A stretch of DNA of 64,000 nucleotides from Oryzisolibacter sp. LB2S (GTDB taxonomy: Bacteria; Pseudomonadota; Gammaproteobacteria; Burkholderiales; Burkholderiaceae_C), in assembly GCF_040732315.1 (NCBI RefSeq), contig NZ_CP160388.1, positions 1,637,501-1,701,500 on the forward strand, in the 5' to 3' direction. The position numbers and the translations under genes were made by a program. Position 1 is the first letter of the stretch. Each line of letters starts with the position of its first letter. The notes beneath the pieces are model-generated. The model was not told where the DNA came from, ran no database searches, and saw only the letters and a list, made by a program, of their open reading frames with translations. Below, one piece after another: positions 19,455 through 28,571 of this stretch.

Positions 19455-19817
19455 CTACCTGTCTCCTTCCTTGATGTGGTTGCCTGGACAGTCCAGTGCG
19501 CACATCTTTGGCGAGCAGCAGGTCGTAACAAAGAGGGTTTACGCAAAGAGGGTTTACGCGCAGGTGCGTACCGCGCGTGTCAACGGGCCCTTGTCGCGGG
19601 GCGCCGCATGCGTGGGCGTGACAGGCCTTTAGCCTGGCGGCCTTGCCAAGACCCAGCCCGGCGGTAACCGGGTGGGTTCTGGTCAATGTCGTGCGCCCCG
19701 GTAAGAGCGCCTTGATGCAGTGAGTATGCGCGCGTCCGGGTAGATGGTTTTGCTGAATTTCTCCTTGGTTTTCTGTTTTGCAGAAAAGTTTTCTGCGAAG
19801 CGGCTTGAGGATGAATA
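19455..19817. promoter_or_regulatory. divergent promoter region dctP / Lrp regulator
   Basis: This 363-base region between the dctP and regulator starts contains no gene. A 15-bp tandem duplication (CAAAGAGGGTTTACG) lies at 19529-19543 and 19544-19558. The part next to the regulator start (19740-19800) is AT-rich, with TTTTCTGTTTTGCAG and TTTTCTGCGAAG, a likely promoter or operator area. An effect of the Lrp protein here is an inference. Confidence 0.5.
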
Positions 19818-20282
19818 ATGTTCGGCATGGACAAGATTGACCGAAAAATTCTCTCTGTGCTGCAGGCCAATGCCCGCGCCAGCCTGCAGGAGATTGGCGC
19901 TGCCGTGGGGCTGTCTCCCTCACCGTGCTGGGGGCGCATCAGGAAGATGGAAGAGGCCGGCGTGATCGAGGGCTATACCGTGCGCCTGAACCCGCTCGCG
20001 CTCGGTCTTGCGGACACGGTGCTGGTGCAGGTGACGCTGGACAGCCACTCGGACAACACGCTGGAGAAGTTTGGCGAGGTGCTGGCCAGCATTCCCGAGG
20101 TGGTGGAGGCGCACCTGGTCTCGGGCGACTACGACTACCTGCTGCGCGTGGTGGTCAAGGACACGCGCGACTACGAGCGCCTGCTGCGCGAGAAGCTCTA
20201 CAGGATCAAGGGCATACGCCACAGCCGTTCAAGCTTTGTGCTGCGCACGCTCAAGAAGGCCGATCTGCCGCTCGGAGTCTGA
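19818..20282 (+). CDS. Lrp/AsnC family transcriptional regulator
   Basis: A 154-residue regulator. An N-terminal winged helix (DKIDRKILSVLQANARASLQ and on, with recognition helix near SPSPCWGRIRKMEEAGVI) is followed by the RAM ligand-binding domain. LVSGDYDYLLRVVVKD is the characteristic GxYDyxL loop and SSFVLRTLK ends the domain. The family binds amino acids or related small molecules and works as an octamer or similar assembly. An alternative start is the Met at 19827. The gene is divergent from dctP, which makes the TRAP operon a plausible target. The lysP-like permease gene is convergent. Confidence 0.92.
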   Translation: MFGMDKIDRKILSVLQANARASLQEIGAAVGLSPSPCWGRIRKMEEAGVIEGYTVRLNPLALGLADTVLVQVTLDSHSDNTLEKFGEVLASIPEVVEAHLVSGDYDYLLRVVVKDTRDYERLLREKLYRIKGIRHSRSSFVLRTLKKADLPLGV

Positions 20283-20283
20283 T

Positions 20284-20340
20284 TGCTATCAAAACAATAG
20301 CTTCTGACGCTTGGTGGGAAAGCGTCAGAGGCCATTTTTA
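20284..20340. repeat. AGCTAT-ended palindromic repeat, copy 3
   Basis: TATCAAAACAATAGCTTCTG, CGCTTGGTGGG and AGCGTCAGAGGCC in order. It directly follows the regulator stop and lies 16 bases before the convergent permease stop, so it may act as a terminator for both. Confidence 0.8.
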
Positions 20341-20355
20341 CTTGGATTCTTCCGC

Positions 20356-21837
20356 CTACACGGATTCCGGCCTCACCCGCATTTCGCCATAGGGCACGAT
20401 GCGCGAGCCCTTGACCAGGCGATAGCCGAGCCAGATCAGCAGGAACAGCGGCAGGCCGATGTAGGTGGCGATGACGCCGGTCCAGTCGATCCTGTCCTGC
20501 AGGAAGGCCTGGTAGTTCTGCCCCAGCGTGATGGTCATGCACAGCACGAAGGCGAAGATGGGGCCAAACGGGAAGGCCGAGGCGCGGTAGGGCAGGGCCG
20601 ACAGCGGCAGGCCCTGGGCCTCGTAGCCCTTGCGGAAGCGGTAGTGGCTGATGGCTATGCCCAGCCAGGCGATGAAGCCCGTCATGCCCGAGAGGTTGAG
20701 CAGCCAGACATAGACCAGCTGCGGGCTGAAGATATTGGTCAGAAAGCACAGCGCGGCGACCACGGTGGTGGCGATCAGGGCCATCACGGGCACGCCGCTC
20801 GCGCTGACCCTGGCGAAGATGCGCGGCGCCATGCGCTGGCAGGCCAGGGTGTAGAGCATGCGCGTGGATGCGTACATGCCCGAGTTGCCCGCCGACAGCA
20901 CCGAGGTCAGCACCACGGCGTTCATCACGGCGGCGGCCGAGAGCAGACCGGCACGGTGGAACACCAGCGTGAAGGGGCTGACGGCGATGTCGCCCAGGTC
21001 GTTCTTCAGCAGCTGAGGGTCCGTGTAGGGAATGATCAGGCTGATCACCAGGATGGCGAACACGTAGAACAGCAGAATGCGCCAGAACACCTGGCGCACG
21101 GCGCGCGGGATGTTGCGCGCCGGGTCTTCCGATTCGCCCGCGGCAATGCCGATGAGCTCCGTGCCCTGGAACGAGAAACCGACGATCATGGCCACGCCGA
21201 TCAGTGCGGCAAATCCGCCGGCAAACGGTGCGTCGCCCATGGTCCACAGCTGCAGATGCGACCACAGGCCCTCATGCTGGGCGTCGCCGCGCAGAATGCC
21301 CAGGATCATCAGCAGGCCCACGCCGATGAAGATGACGACGGTCACCACCTTGATCGCCGCAAACCAGTACTCGGCCTCGCCGAAGCCGCGCACCGAGATG
21401 ACGTTGAGCGCAAACATGAGGGCCAGGAAGCCTGCGCTCCAGACCACGCCGTCGACATCGGGGAACCAGTAGGCCATGACCAGCTGCGCGGCCACGAGGT
21501 CCACGGCGATGGTCACGGCCCAGTTGTACCAATAGTTCCAACCCAGGGCGAAGCCGAAACCCTCGTCGACATAGCGCGCGCCGTAGGTGGCGAACGAGCC
21601 CGAGGTGGGCAGATAGGCCGCCATCTCGCCCAGGCTGGTCATGAGGAAGTAGACCATCAGGCCCACGACCATGTAGGCCAGCACGGCACCGCCGGGGCCG
21701 GCCTGGGAGATCGTCGCGCCCGAGGCGACGAACAGGCCGGTGCCGATGGAGCCGCCGATGGCGATCATGGACAGGTGACGCGCCTTGAGCGAGCGGTGCA
21801 GCTCGCTGGCGGTCGACGAGAGGGTGTTGGCAGTCAT
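20356..21837 (-). CDS. lysP: APC-family amino acid permease, LysP-like
   Basis: A 493-residue permease with twelve predicted helices. It begins LHRSLKARHLSMIAIGGSIG and continues GTGLFVASGATISQAGPGGA, the first-helix signature of amino acid permeases of the AAT group. SLGEMAAYLPTSGSF and FSFQGTELIGIAAGESEDP are close to E. coli LysP, as I recall it, so lysine (or another basic amino acid) is the likely substrate. The start at 21837 gives the usual short cytoplasmic N-terminus. The ABC ATPase gene lies 101 bases upstream on the same strand. Control by the convergent Lrp protein is possible but not shown. Confidence 0.8.
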   Translation of the reverse strand: MTANTLSSTASELHRSLKARHLSMIAIGGSIGTGLFVASGATISQAGPGGAVLAYMVVGLMVYFLMTSLGEMAAYLPTSGSFATYGARYVDEGFGFALGWNYWYNWAVTIAVDLVAAQLVMAYWFPDVDGVVWSAGFLALMFALNVISVRGFGEAEYWFAAIKVVTVVIFIGVGLLMILGILRGDAQHEGLWSHLQLWTMGDAPFAGGFAALIGVAMIVGFSFQGTELIGIAAGESEDPARNIPRAVRQVFWRILLFYVFAILVISLIIPYTDPQLLKNDLGDIAVSPFTLVFHRAGLLSAAAVMNAVVLTSVLSAGNSGMYASTRMLYTLACQRMAPRIFARVSASGVPVMALIATTVVAALCFLTNIFSPQLVYVWLLNLSGMTGFIAWLGIAISHYRFRKGYEAQGLPLSALPYRASAFPFGPIFAFVLCMTITLGQNYQAFLQDRIDWTGVIATYIGLPLFLLIWLGYRLVKGSRIVPYGEMRVRPESV

Positions 21838-21938
21838 GGGATGGACTTGTGTGCGGGGCCGCGTCGACTCTTGTGAAGCCGGGGGGCTGCGGCCGGGGCT
21901 GGATGATGAAGTGGTCGAGGACCGAATGGGGCGAGGCG

Positions 21939-22733
21939 TCAGCTCAGCAGCAGGGCGTCGTCGGCCAGCTTTTCGCCGCGCACCTTCTCGAACATCTGGA
22001 GCAGGTCGGGCACGTCCAGCCGTGCGCGTTCCTCGCCCGAGACGTCGAGCACCACCTGGCCCTGGTGCAGCATCACCGTGCGCTGGCCCACGTCGAGCGC
22101 CTGGCGCATGCTGTGTGTGACCATCATGGAGGTGAGCTTGTTTTCCTCCACGATGCGGGCGGTGAGCTGCAGCACGAAGTCGGCCGTGCGCGGATCGAGC
22201 GCGGCCGTGTGCTCGTCGAGCAGCAGGATGCGCGAGGGCTGCAGCGCCGCCATGAGCAGGCTCACGGCCTGGCGCTGGCCGCCCGAGAGCAGGCCGATGC
22301 GGTCGGTGAGGCGGTTCTCCAGCCCCAGGCCCAGCGTGGCCAGGCGCTCGCGGTACATGGCGCGCTCGGCCTGCTTGACGGCGCCGCGCAGCCCGCGGCG
22401 CGTGCCGCGCTGCTGGGCCAGGGCCATGTTCTCCTCGATGGTCAGGTCCTCGCAGGTGCCGGCCATGGGGTCCTGGAACACGCGCGCCACGCGCTCGGCG
22501 CGCTCCCACACGGGGCGGCGCGTCACGTCCAGACCGTCGATGGCGATGCGGCCCGTATCCACGCTCAGGTCGCCGGAGATGGCGTTCAGAAACGTGGACT
22601 TGCCCGCGCCGTTGGAGCCGATGACGGTGACGAACTGCCCGGCCGGAATCTCCAGCGACATGCCGCGCAGGGCGCGGGTCTCGATGGGCGTGCCGGGGTT
22701 GAAGGTGATGTAGAGGTCCTGTGCGCTCAGCAT
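21939..22733 (-). CDS. ABC transporter ATP-binding protein (COG1101 type)
   Basis: A 264-residue ATPase. Walker A is GSNGAGKSTFLNA, the signature is LLSGGQRQAVSLLMA, and Walker B is RILLLDEHTAALDP, with His in place of the usual Pro after DE. It partners the permease encoded 22 bases upstream and the binding protein beyond it. The three-gene set matches the uncharacterised ABC importer group COG2984-COG4120-COG1101, whose streptococcal members are linked to tryptophan. The start at 22733 is chosen because MLSAQDLYITF begins the domain; seven more residues are possible. Confidence 0.9.
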   Translation of the reverse strand: MLSAQDLYITFNPGTPIETRALRGMSLEIPAGQFVTVIGSNGAGKSTFLNAISGDLSVDTGRIAIDGLDVTRRPVWERAERVARVFQDPMAGTCEDLTIEENMALAQQRGTRRGLRGAVKQAERAMYRERLATLGLGLENRLTDRIGLLSGGQRQAVSLLMAALQPSRILLLDEHTAALDPRTADFVLQLTARIVEENKLTSMMVTHSMRQALDVGQRTVMLHQGQVVLDVSGEERARLDVPDLLQMFEKVRGEKLADDALLLS

Positions 22734-22755
22734 GGCGTGTTCTCCCGGGTGCATG

Positions 22756-23643
22756 TCAGCCCTTGCGATTGCCGAGCTTGCGCTTGAGTTGCGGAATCAC
22801 CAGCGCCACGGTGACCAGCACGGCCGTGACCAGGTTCAGGTCCTGGGCCTTGAGGCCGATGAAGTCGCTGTTGAGCGCCGCGGCGATGAAGAAGCGGTAG
22901 ACGATGGCGCCCACGACCACGGCCAGCGTGGCCCAGACGATGCGCCGCGAGGGCAGGATGGATTCGCCCACGATCACGGCCGCCAGGCCGATGACGATGG
23001 TGCCTATGCCCATGGAAATATCCGAGCCGCCCTGGGTCTGCGCAAACAGCGCGCCGGCCAGGCCCACCAGGGCGTTGGAGATGGCCATGCCCAGCAGCAC
23101 CATGGCACCGGTGTTGATGCCCTGGGCGCGTGCCATGCGGGCGTTGGAGCCCGTGGCGCGAATGGCCAGGCCGCGCTCGGTGGCAAAGAACCAGTCGAGC
23201 AGCAGTTTGGCCAGAAGCACCACCACGAACAGAATCATGGGGCGCGCCACATAGTCGGCGATGCTCTCGGGCTGCAACAGGGTGAAGAGGGTGGGGTCGT
23301 TGATCAGCGGCACGTTGGGCCCGCCCATGATGCGCAGGTTCACCGAGTACAGCGCAATCATCATCAGGATGGAGGCCAGCAGGTCCATGATCTTGAGCCT
23401 GACGTTGAGCCAGCCCGTGATCAGGCCCGCCACGGCGCCGGCCGCCGTGGCTGCGAGCGTGGCCAGCCAGGGGTTGGTGCCGGTGGAGATCAGAATGGCG
23501 CAGACCGCGCCGCCGAGCGGAAAGCTGCCGTCCACCGTGAGGTCGGGAAAGCGCAGCAGCCGAAAGGAGATGTAAACCCCCAACGCCACCAGGCTGAAGA
23601 TCAGGCCGATTTCAATGGCGCCGAGCAAGGAAAAAAGAGACAT
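22756..23643 (-). CDS. ABC transporter permease (COG4120 type)
   Basis: A 295-residue permease with about eight to nine predicted helices. FRLLRFPDLTVDGSFPLGGA and GLAIRATGSNARMARAQGI are typical of this branch, which is related to the branched-chain amino acid permeases. The start at 23643 (MSLFSLLGAIEIG) is preferred over 23676, since the hydrophobic segment begins right away. It is transcribed after the binding-protein gene, with a terminator-like hairpin between them. Confidence 0.9.
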   Translation of the reverse strand: MSLFSLLGAIEIGLIFSLVALGVYISFRLLRFPDLTVDGSFPLGGAVCAILISTGTNPWLATLAATAAGAVAGLITGWLNVRLKIMDLLASILMMIALYSVNLRIMGGPNVPLINDPTLFTLLQPESIADYVARPMILFVVVLLAKLLLDWFFATERGLAIRATGSNARMARAQGINTGAMVLLGMAISNALVGLAGALFAQTQGGSDISMGIGTIVIGLAAVIVGESILPSRRIVWATLAVVVGAIVYRFFIAAALNSDFIGLKAQDLNLVTAVLVTVALVIPQLKRKLGNRKG

Positions 23644-23677
23644 GGGTGCGGGCTTGGAAGGCTGCTGCGAAAACAAA

Positions 23678-23699
23678 GCAGGAGCCCGGGGGCTCCTGC
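23678..23699 (-). terminator. intrinsic terminator between binding protein and permease genes
   Basis: A 10-bp perfect stem (GCAGGAGCCC and complement) with a 2-base loop, followed on the minus strand by TTTGTTTT. It lies 23 bases after the binding-protein stop and would limit permease and ATPase expression. Confidence 0.85.
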
Positions 23700-23722
23700 A
23701 CTATGGGCCAGAGGCCTTGACG

Positions 23723-24691
23723 TTACTGCACGACCTGTGCGGCCGACTTGACCAGCGTGTCGGACAGCTTCACGCCCTGCTTCTCCGCCGCGCCGGGGTT
23801 CACGAACAGTTCCAGCTTGGTGCTGGTTTCGGGCTTGATGTCGCCAGGCTTCTCGCCCTTCAAGATGCGCGCCACCATGCGGCCGGTCTGCTCGCCCAGG
23901 TCGCGGTAGTTGATGCCCAGGGCGGCGATGGCACCGCGCTTGACGCTGTCGGTGTCGGAGGCCACGAGCGGGATCTTGGCGTCCTGGCCCACCTTGACCA
24001 GCGACTCGTAGGCCGAGACCACGTTGTTGTCGGTGTTGGTGTAGATCACGTCCACCTTGCCGATCAGGCTGCGCGCGGCGCTGCTCACGTCCACCGAGCG
24101 GGGCGCGGCGGCTTCGACCAGCGTCAGGCCCAGCTGGGGCAGGAGCTTCTGCAGTTCCTTGACGACGACCACGGAGTTGGCCTCGCCGGGGTTGTAGACC
24201 ATGCCCACGCGCTTGGCATTGGGCACGACCTGCTTGACGAGGTCCATCTGCTTGTCCAGGGCCAGCAGGTCGGACACGCCGGTCACGTTGGTCTTGGAGG
24301 GCTCCCAGCTCGGCACGAGCTTGGCGGCCACGGGGTCGGTCACGGCGGAGAACACCACGGGCACGGTTTTGGTGGCGGCGACCACGGCCTGGGCCGAGGG
24401 CGTGGCGATGGCGACGATGGCGTCGGGCTTGTCACCGACGAACTTGCGCGCAATCTGCGCCGCCGTGCCGGTGTTGCCCTGGGCGCTCTGGTACTGCCAC
24501 TTGAGGTTCTTGCCGGATTCGTAGCCCTCGGCCTTCAAGGCGGCCTGAACCCCATCGCGCACGGCGTCCAGGGCAGGGTGCTCCACGATGGCCGTCACGG
24601 CGACGGATTTTTGCTGCGCATGCGCGACGGGGGCCAGGGCGGCCATGGCCAGGGCAAATGCGCCCAGAGGGGCCCAAGACAAGCTCTTCAT
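23723..24691 (-). CDS. ABC transporter substrate-binding protein (COG2984 type)
   Basis: A 322-residue exported protein. The first 27 residues (MKSLSWAPLGAFALAMAALA...) are a Sec signal peptide ending PVAHAQ. The mature part shows VAVTAIVEHPALDAVRDGVQ, TPSAQAVVAATKTVPVVFSA and VGMVYNPGEANSV, hallmarks of the ABC_sub_bind family (PF04392). The family takes up amino acids such as tryptophan, or other small solutes; the ligand here is unknown. The start at 24691 is fixed by the signal peptide. It heads the three-gene importer operon. Confidence 0.9.
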   Translation of the reverse strand: MKSLSWAPLGAFALAMAALAPVAHAQQKSVAVTAIVEHPALDAVRDGVQAALKAEGYESGKNLKWQYQSAQGNTGTAAQIARKFVGDKPDAIVAIATPSAQAVVAATKTVPVVFSAVTDPVAAKLVPSWEPSKTNVTGVSDLLALDKQMDLVKQVVPNAKRVGMVYNPGEANSVVVVKELQKLLPQLGLTLVEAAAPRSVDVSSAARSLIGKVDVIYTNTDNNVVSAYESLVKVGQDAKIPLVASDTDSVKRGAIAALGINYRDLGEQTGRMVARILKGEKPGDIKPETSTKLELFVNPGAAEKQGVKLSDTLVKSAAQVVQ

Positions 24692-24849
24692 TTCGGTTCT
24701 CTCTCCAATTGAACGTGCGGTGTTTCCTGTGCTTCTTGTTGCAGACCGATGCAGGAAGGTCATGCGGCCTTGGCAGGCGAGTCTAGCGCCTGTGCAGGGC
24801 AGGCGCGTCCGTTGTTTTCCCGTAGGGGGCGAGGCATGACGACATGTAG

Positions 24850-24900
24850 TCAAAACGGCCTGCCACGCTTGATGGGCAAGCGTCGCAAGCTATCAAAAAA
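24850..24900. repeat. AGCTAT-ended palindromic repeat, copy 4
   Basis: CAAAACGGCCTGCCACGCTT, GATGGGCAAGCG and TCGCAAGCTATCAAAAAA in order. It lies just downstream of the ETF-QO stop. Confidence 0.78.
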
Positions 24901-24924
24901 TGCATGCAATGCCTCGCTGCCGCC

Positions 24925-26631
24925 TTACATGCCGGAGTAGTTGGGGCCACCGCCGCCCTCGGGTGCCACCCAGACGATGTTCTGCGTCGGATCCTTGATG
25001 TCGCAGGTCTTGCAGTGCACGCAGTTCTGCGCGTTGATCTGCAGGCGCTGGGCGTTGCCGCCGCGCGCCTCGTCGGGCACGAACTCGTACACGCCGGCCG
25101 GGCAGTAGCGACTCTCGGGGCCGGCGAACTTGGCCAGGTTCACGTTCACGGGCACTGCTGCGTCCTTGAGCGTCAGGTGCGCGGGCTGGTTCTCCGCGTG
25201 GTTGGTGTTGCTGATGAAGACGCTGGAGAGGCGGTCGAAGGTCAGCTTGCCATCGGGCTTGGGATAGACGATGGGCTTGCACTCGGCCGCAGGCTTGAGG
25301 TAGGCGTGATCCGGCGTGTCGCGGTGCAGCGTCCAGGGAATGTGGCCGCGCAGCGCGAACTGCTCTATGCCATTCATCACCGTGGCCGTGACCAGACCCT
25401 TCTTGAACCAGGCCTTGAAGTTACGCGACTTGTTCAGTTCCGTATAGAGCCAGCTCGCCTCGAAGGCCTTGGGGTAGGCCGTCAGCTCATCGTGCTGGCG
25501 CCCCGCGGCGATGGCGTCGAAGGCGGCCTCGGCCGCGAGCATGCCGGTCTTGAGGGCCGCATGGCTGCCCTTGATGCGGCTCACGTTCAGGAAGCCCGCA
25601 TCGCAGCCCACCAGGGCGCCGCCGGGGAAGACGAACTTGGGCAGGCTCAACAGCCCGCCGGCCGTGATCGCGCGCGCGCCGTAGCTCAGGCGCTTGCCCG
25701 GTTTGATGCCCTTGGATTCGTCACCCTCGAGGTACCAGCGGATGTTGGCATGCGTCTTCCAGCGCTGGAACTCCTCGAACGGGCTCAGATAGGGGTTGCT
25801 GTAGTCGAGGCCCGTGATGAAGCCCAGCGCCACCTTGTTGTCCTCCAGGTGGTAGAGGAAGGCACCGCCGTAGGTGTTGTTGTCCATGGGCCAGCCGGCG
25901 GTGTGCAGCACGAAGCCGGGCTGGTGGCGCTGCGGGTCGATCTCCCACAGCTCCTTGATGCCTATGCCGTAGGTCTGCGGGTCGCTTTCGGCGTCGAGCT
26001 GGTAGCGCGCGATGATCTGTTTGCCCAGGTGGCCGCGTGCGCCCTCGGCAAAGATGGTGTACTTGGCGTGCAGTTCCATGCCGAGCTGGAAGTCGCCCGT
26101 GGGCTCGCCGTCCTTGCCCACGCCCATGTTGCCCGTGGCCACGCCCTTGACCGAGCCGTTCTCGTTGTAGAGCACCTCGGCCGCGGCAAAGCCGGGGAAG
26201 ATCTCCACGCCCAGGCTTTCTGCTTGCTCGGCCAGCCAGCGCACCACGTTGCCCAGGCTGACGATGTAGTTGCCATGGTTCTGAAAGCACGCGGGCAGCA
26301 GGAAGTTGGGCGTGCGAAACGACGAGTTTTCGCCCAGGAACACCATGGCGTCGTCGGTCACGGGCTGGTTGAGCGGGGCGCCCTTGGCCTTCCAGTCGGG
26401 GATCAGCTCGGTGAGCGCCTTCGGGTCCATGATGGCGCCCGAGAGAATGTGGGCGCCGGGCTCGGAGCCCTTTTCGAGCACCACGACGGATACGTCCTGG
26501 CCTTTCTCGGCCGCCAGTTGCTTGAGGCGAATCGCCGTGGCCAGCCCGCCGGGCCCGCCGCCGACGATGACCACGTCGTATTCCATGGCTTCGCGCGGAC
26601 CGTACTGGGCAAGAATCTCTTCATTCGTCAT
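24925..26631 (-). CDS. Electron transfer flavoprotein-ubiquinone oxidoreductase
   Basis: A 568-residue membrane-attached flavoprotein that passes electrons from ETF (fed by acyl-CoA and other dehydrogenases) to ubiquinone. The N-terminal FAD site is YDVVIVGGGPGGLATAIRL. The C-terminal 4Fe-4S cluster is held by Cys in YCPAGVYEF and by the three Cys of QNCVHCKTCDIKDP. FPGGALVGCDAGFLNVSRIK and KGSHAALKTGM are strongly conserved in the family. Full length compares well with the human and bacterial enzymes. The start at 26631 (MTNEEILAQYGPREAM) gives a normal N-terminus; the upstream 22 in-frame residues do not fit. No etfAB is in the window. Confidence 0.95.
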   Translation of the reverse strand: MTNEEILAQYGPREAMEYDVVIVGGGPGGLATAIRLKQLAAEKGQDVSVVVLEKGSEPGAHILSGAIMDPKALTELIPDWKAKGAPLNQPVTDDAMVFLGENSSFRTPNFLLPACFQNHGNYIVSLGNVVRWLAEQAESLGVEIFPGFAAAEVLYNENGSVKGVATGNMGVGKDGEPTGDFQLGMELHAKYTIFAEGARGHLGKQIIARYQLDAESDPQTYGIGIKELWEIDPQRHQPGFVLHTAGWPMDNNTYGGAFLYHLEDNKVALGFITGLDYSNPYLSPFEEFQRWKTHANIRWYLEGDESKGIKPGKRLSYGARAITAGGLLSLPKFVFPGGALVGCDAGFLNVSRIKGSHAALKTGMLAAEAAFDAIAAGRQHDELTAYPKAFEASWLYTELNKSRNFKAWFKKGLVTATVMNGIEQFALRGHIPWTLHRDTPDHAYLKPAAECKPIVYPKPDGKLTFDRLSSVFISNTNHAENQPAHLTLKDAAVPVNVNLAKFAGPESRYCPAGVYEFVPDEARGGNAQRLQINAQNCVHCKTCDIKDPTQNIVWVAPEGGGGPNYSGM

Positions 26632-26809
26632 GGGTGTCTCTTTTGCTTGGATCATTGAAAATCGCCGTGCAGCGCAGCCCAGCGGCTGATGCACCACTGG
26701 CGACGATTGTATTCACGCGCGGGCGCGGCTCGGCCGCACGGGTTGCTTTAGGCGACTGTCGCGCGTGCAGGGCGCACCGCGGGCGCGCCCGGGATGGAAC
26801 GGAACAACG

Positions 26810-27229
26810 ATGAAGATTGAGATTGCCGAGCACAAGAAGCTGGTCCACAGCATGCACATGGACGTGCGCTGGGGCGACATGGATGCCATGGGCCATGTGA
26901 ACAACACGGTGTACTTTCGCTACATGGAGAGCGTGCGCGTGGAGTGGATGCGCGCCGTGGGCTGCGAGCCCGACCCCAGGGGCGAGGGGCCGGTGATCGT
27001 GAACGCGTTCTGCAATTTCTATCGCCAGCTCGAGTATCCGGCGCAGCTGCTGCTCAGGCTCTATGTGAGCGACCCGGCGCGCACCACGTTCGAGACATGG
27101 ACCACCATCGAGCGCGTGGATCGGCCCGGCGTGCTGGCGGCCGCCGGTGGCGCCACGGTCATCTGGGTGGACTTTCCGGCGCAGAAGGCGGCGCCGCTGC
27201 CCGACTGGATGCGCGCTCTGGTGGTGTAG
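26810..27229 (+). CDS. Acyl-CoA thioesterase, hot-dog fold (4HBT family)
   Basis: A 139-residue thioesterase. WGDMDAMGHVNNTVYFRYM is the signature of the 4-hydroxybenzoyl-CoA thioesterase group, with the catalytic Asp of the D-x-x-GHVNN motif. The single hot-dog domain would work as a dimer or tetramer. The ATG at 26810 follows a GGAAC site; the in-frame extension to 26765 is not conserved in character. The gene is divergent from ETF-QO, and its last 71 bases overlap the 3' end of the convergent sensor kinase gene. Confidence 0.88.
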   Translation: MKIEIAEHKKLVHSMHMDVRWGDMDAMGHVNNTVYFRYMESVRVEWMRAVGCEPDPRGEGPVIVNAFCNFYRQLEYPAQLLLRLYVSDPARTTFETWTTIERVDRPGVLAAAGGATVIWVDFPAQKAAPLPDWMRALVV

Positions 27230-28571
27230 CCACCGTCCATTGCATGCGCGCCTCGAAACCGCCGCTCTCGTGCGGCAAGGGTGATGTCAAGGTGAGCCGG
27301 GCATCGTGCTTGGCCGCGATGGTGGCCACGATGGACAGGCCCAGCCCATAGCCCGCGCGGTCCGCACTCTGGCGCACATGGCGCTGCTGCAGGGACTTGA
27401 GCCGGTCCGCGCTCACGCCGGGGCCATGATCGCGCACCGCGAGCATGGGGCCGGGGCCGACGATGATCTCCACCGGGCACGGGGCCGCGTAGTGGAGCGC
27501 GTTTTCCACCAGGTTGCGCAGGGCGATCGCCAGTGCGTCGAAGTCGCCCAGGGCCGTGCAATGCTGCGCATCGGCGGCCGTCACCAGCTCCAGCCGGTCG
27601 GCCGCGCGCTCGTCCTGCCAGAACTCCTGCGCCACCGTGGCGGCGAGCCGGGCCAGATCGACGGGTTCGCGCGTGAGGGGGGCGCTCGATTCCGCGCGCG
27701 AGAGCTGTAGCAGCTTTTCCGTGCGGTGGCTCAGGGTGTGCAGCGCATCGACCGCGGCCTGCACGTCGTCGCGGTGCAGGCCATGCTCCAGGGCGGTCTG
27801 CAGCCGCAGCCGGGCCGTGGCCAGCGGTGTGCGCAGCTCGTGCGCGGCGTTGGCGGCCAGGGCGCGCTCCACGTCCAGCGCCTGGTCCAGGCGCTGCAGC
27901 AGCAGGTTCACGTCCTCGCCCACGGCGCGCAGTTCGGCCGGCAGGCCCGTCAGCGTCAGCGGCCGCAGGTCGCCGCCGCCGCGCTGGCGGATTTGCCGCT
28001 GCAGCCGCTCCAGAACCCCGAGCTCGCGCGTGACGACGCCGGGCAGGGCCCAGGTCAGAGCCGCCAGCGCGATCACGGCCGCCGCCAGCAGCACCAGCAG
28101 CGTCTCGCGCCATTCGTGGTTGCGCTCCGACAAGGGGTCGGCCAGCAGAAAGAAAAGCGCCTGCTCCGGGTGCTGCGCGACATGCACGCGCCATTGGTTC
28201 GTGTCGTGAAAGCCGGGTGCGAGCGGCACGGCCAGCGCCTGGTCGGGCGCCTGGCGCGAGCGCAGCAGCAGCCGGCCCTGGGCGTTGACAAGTTGGTAGA
28301 CGAGTGGCGCGTCGGCAAACAGCGGATCGTCTGCGATCACGGCGCTGGCAGGCGGCGCCTGGCCCGCTGCACCCACCGGCGCGGTGCGTTGGAGCTGGAA
28401 CATGGCCACGTCGAACATGCGGTGCGCGCTCTCGGCGAGCTCGGCATCGAAGTTCTCTTCGATCTCGTGGTTCAAGTAATAGGCGACGGCCAGCACGCAC
28501 AGCAGCCACACCAGGGCCAGCCGCAGCACCAGGGCCCGGGTCAGGCGTTGCGCGAGCGTGCCGGCCCTCAT
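27159..28571 (-). CDS. Two-component sensor histidine kinase, PmrB/QseC-like
   Basis: A 470-residue inner-membrane kinase. Two membrane helices (about 15-32 and 157-178) flank a periplasmic sensor of about 125 residues. The phosphorylated His is His244 in ANAAHELRTPLATARL. The ATPase part has RNLVENALHYA, VRDHGPGVS and GYGLGLSIV. Its ATG overlaps the stop of the regulator gene (ATGA), so the pair is translated together. The divergent pap2-eptA genes suggest a PmrB-like role in controlling lipid A modification; this is inference from context. The tail after QWTVAT is Pro/Ala-rich and overlaps the thioesterase gene end to end. Confidence 0.9.
   Translation of the reverse strand: MRAGTLAQRLTRALVLRLALVWLLCVLAVAYYLNHEIEENFDAELAESAHRMFDVAMFQLQRTAPVGAAGQAPPASAVIADDPLFADAPLVYQLVNAQGRLLLRSRQAPDQALAVPLAPGFHDTNQWRVHVAQHPEQALFFLLADPLSERNHEWRETLLVLLAAAVIALAALTWALPGVVTRELGVLERLQRQIRQRGGGDLRPLTLTGLPAELRAVGEDVNLLLQRLDQALDVERALAANAAHELRTPLATARLRLQTALEHGLHRDDVQAAVDALHTLSHRTEKLLQLSRAESSAPLTREPVDLARLAATVAQEFWQDERAADRLELVTAADAQHCTALGDFDALAIALRNLVENALHYAAPCPVEIIVGPGPMLAVRDHGPGVSADRLKSLQQRHVRQSADRAGYGLGLSIVATIAAKHDARLTLTSPLPHESGGFEARMQWTVATPPERASSRAAAPPSAPESPPR

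Noticed and set aside
19529..19558. Tandem 15-bp direct repeat as a possible CRISPR array or regulator site
   Set aside because: Only two adjacent copies exist, with no spacer between them. It is a simple tandem duplication, noted in the dctP/Lrp intergenic region only.
27159..27229. Frameshift or mis-called end where the sensor kinase and thioesterase genes overlap
   Set aside because: Both genes are intact with complete family domains. The overlap involves only the Pro-rich tail of the kinase and the end of the thioesterase, and tail-to-tail overlaps of this size occur.
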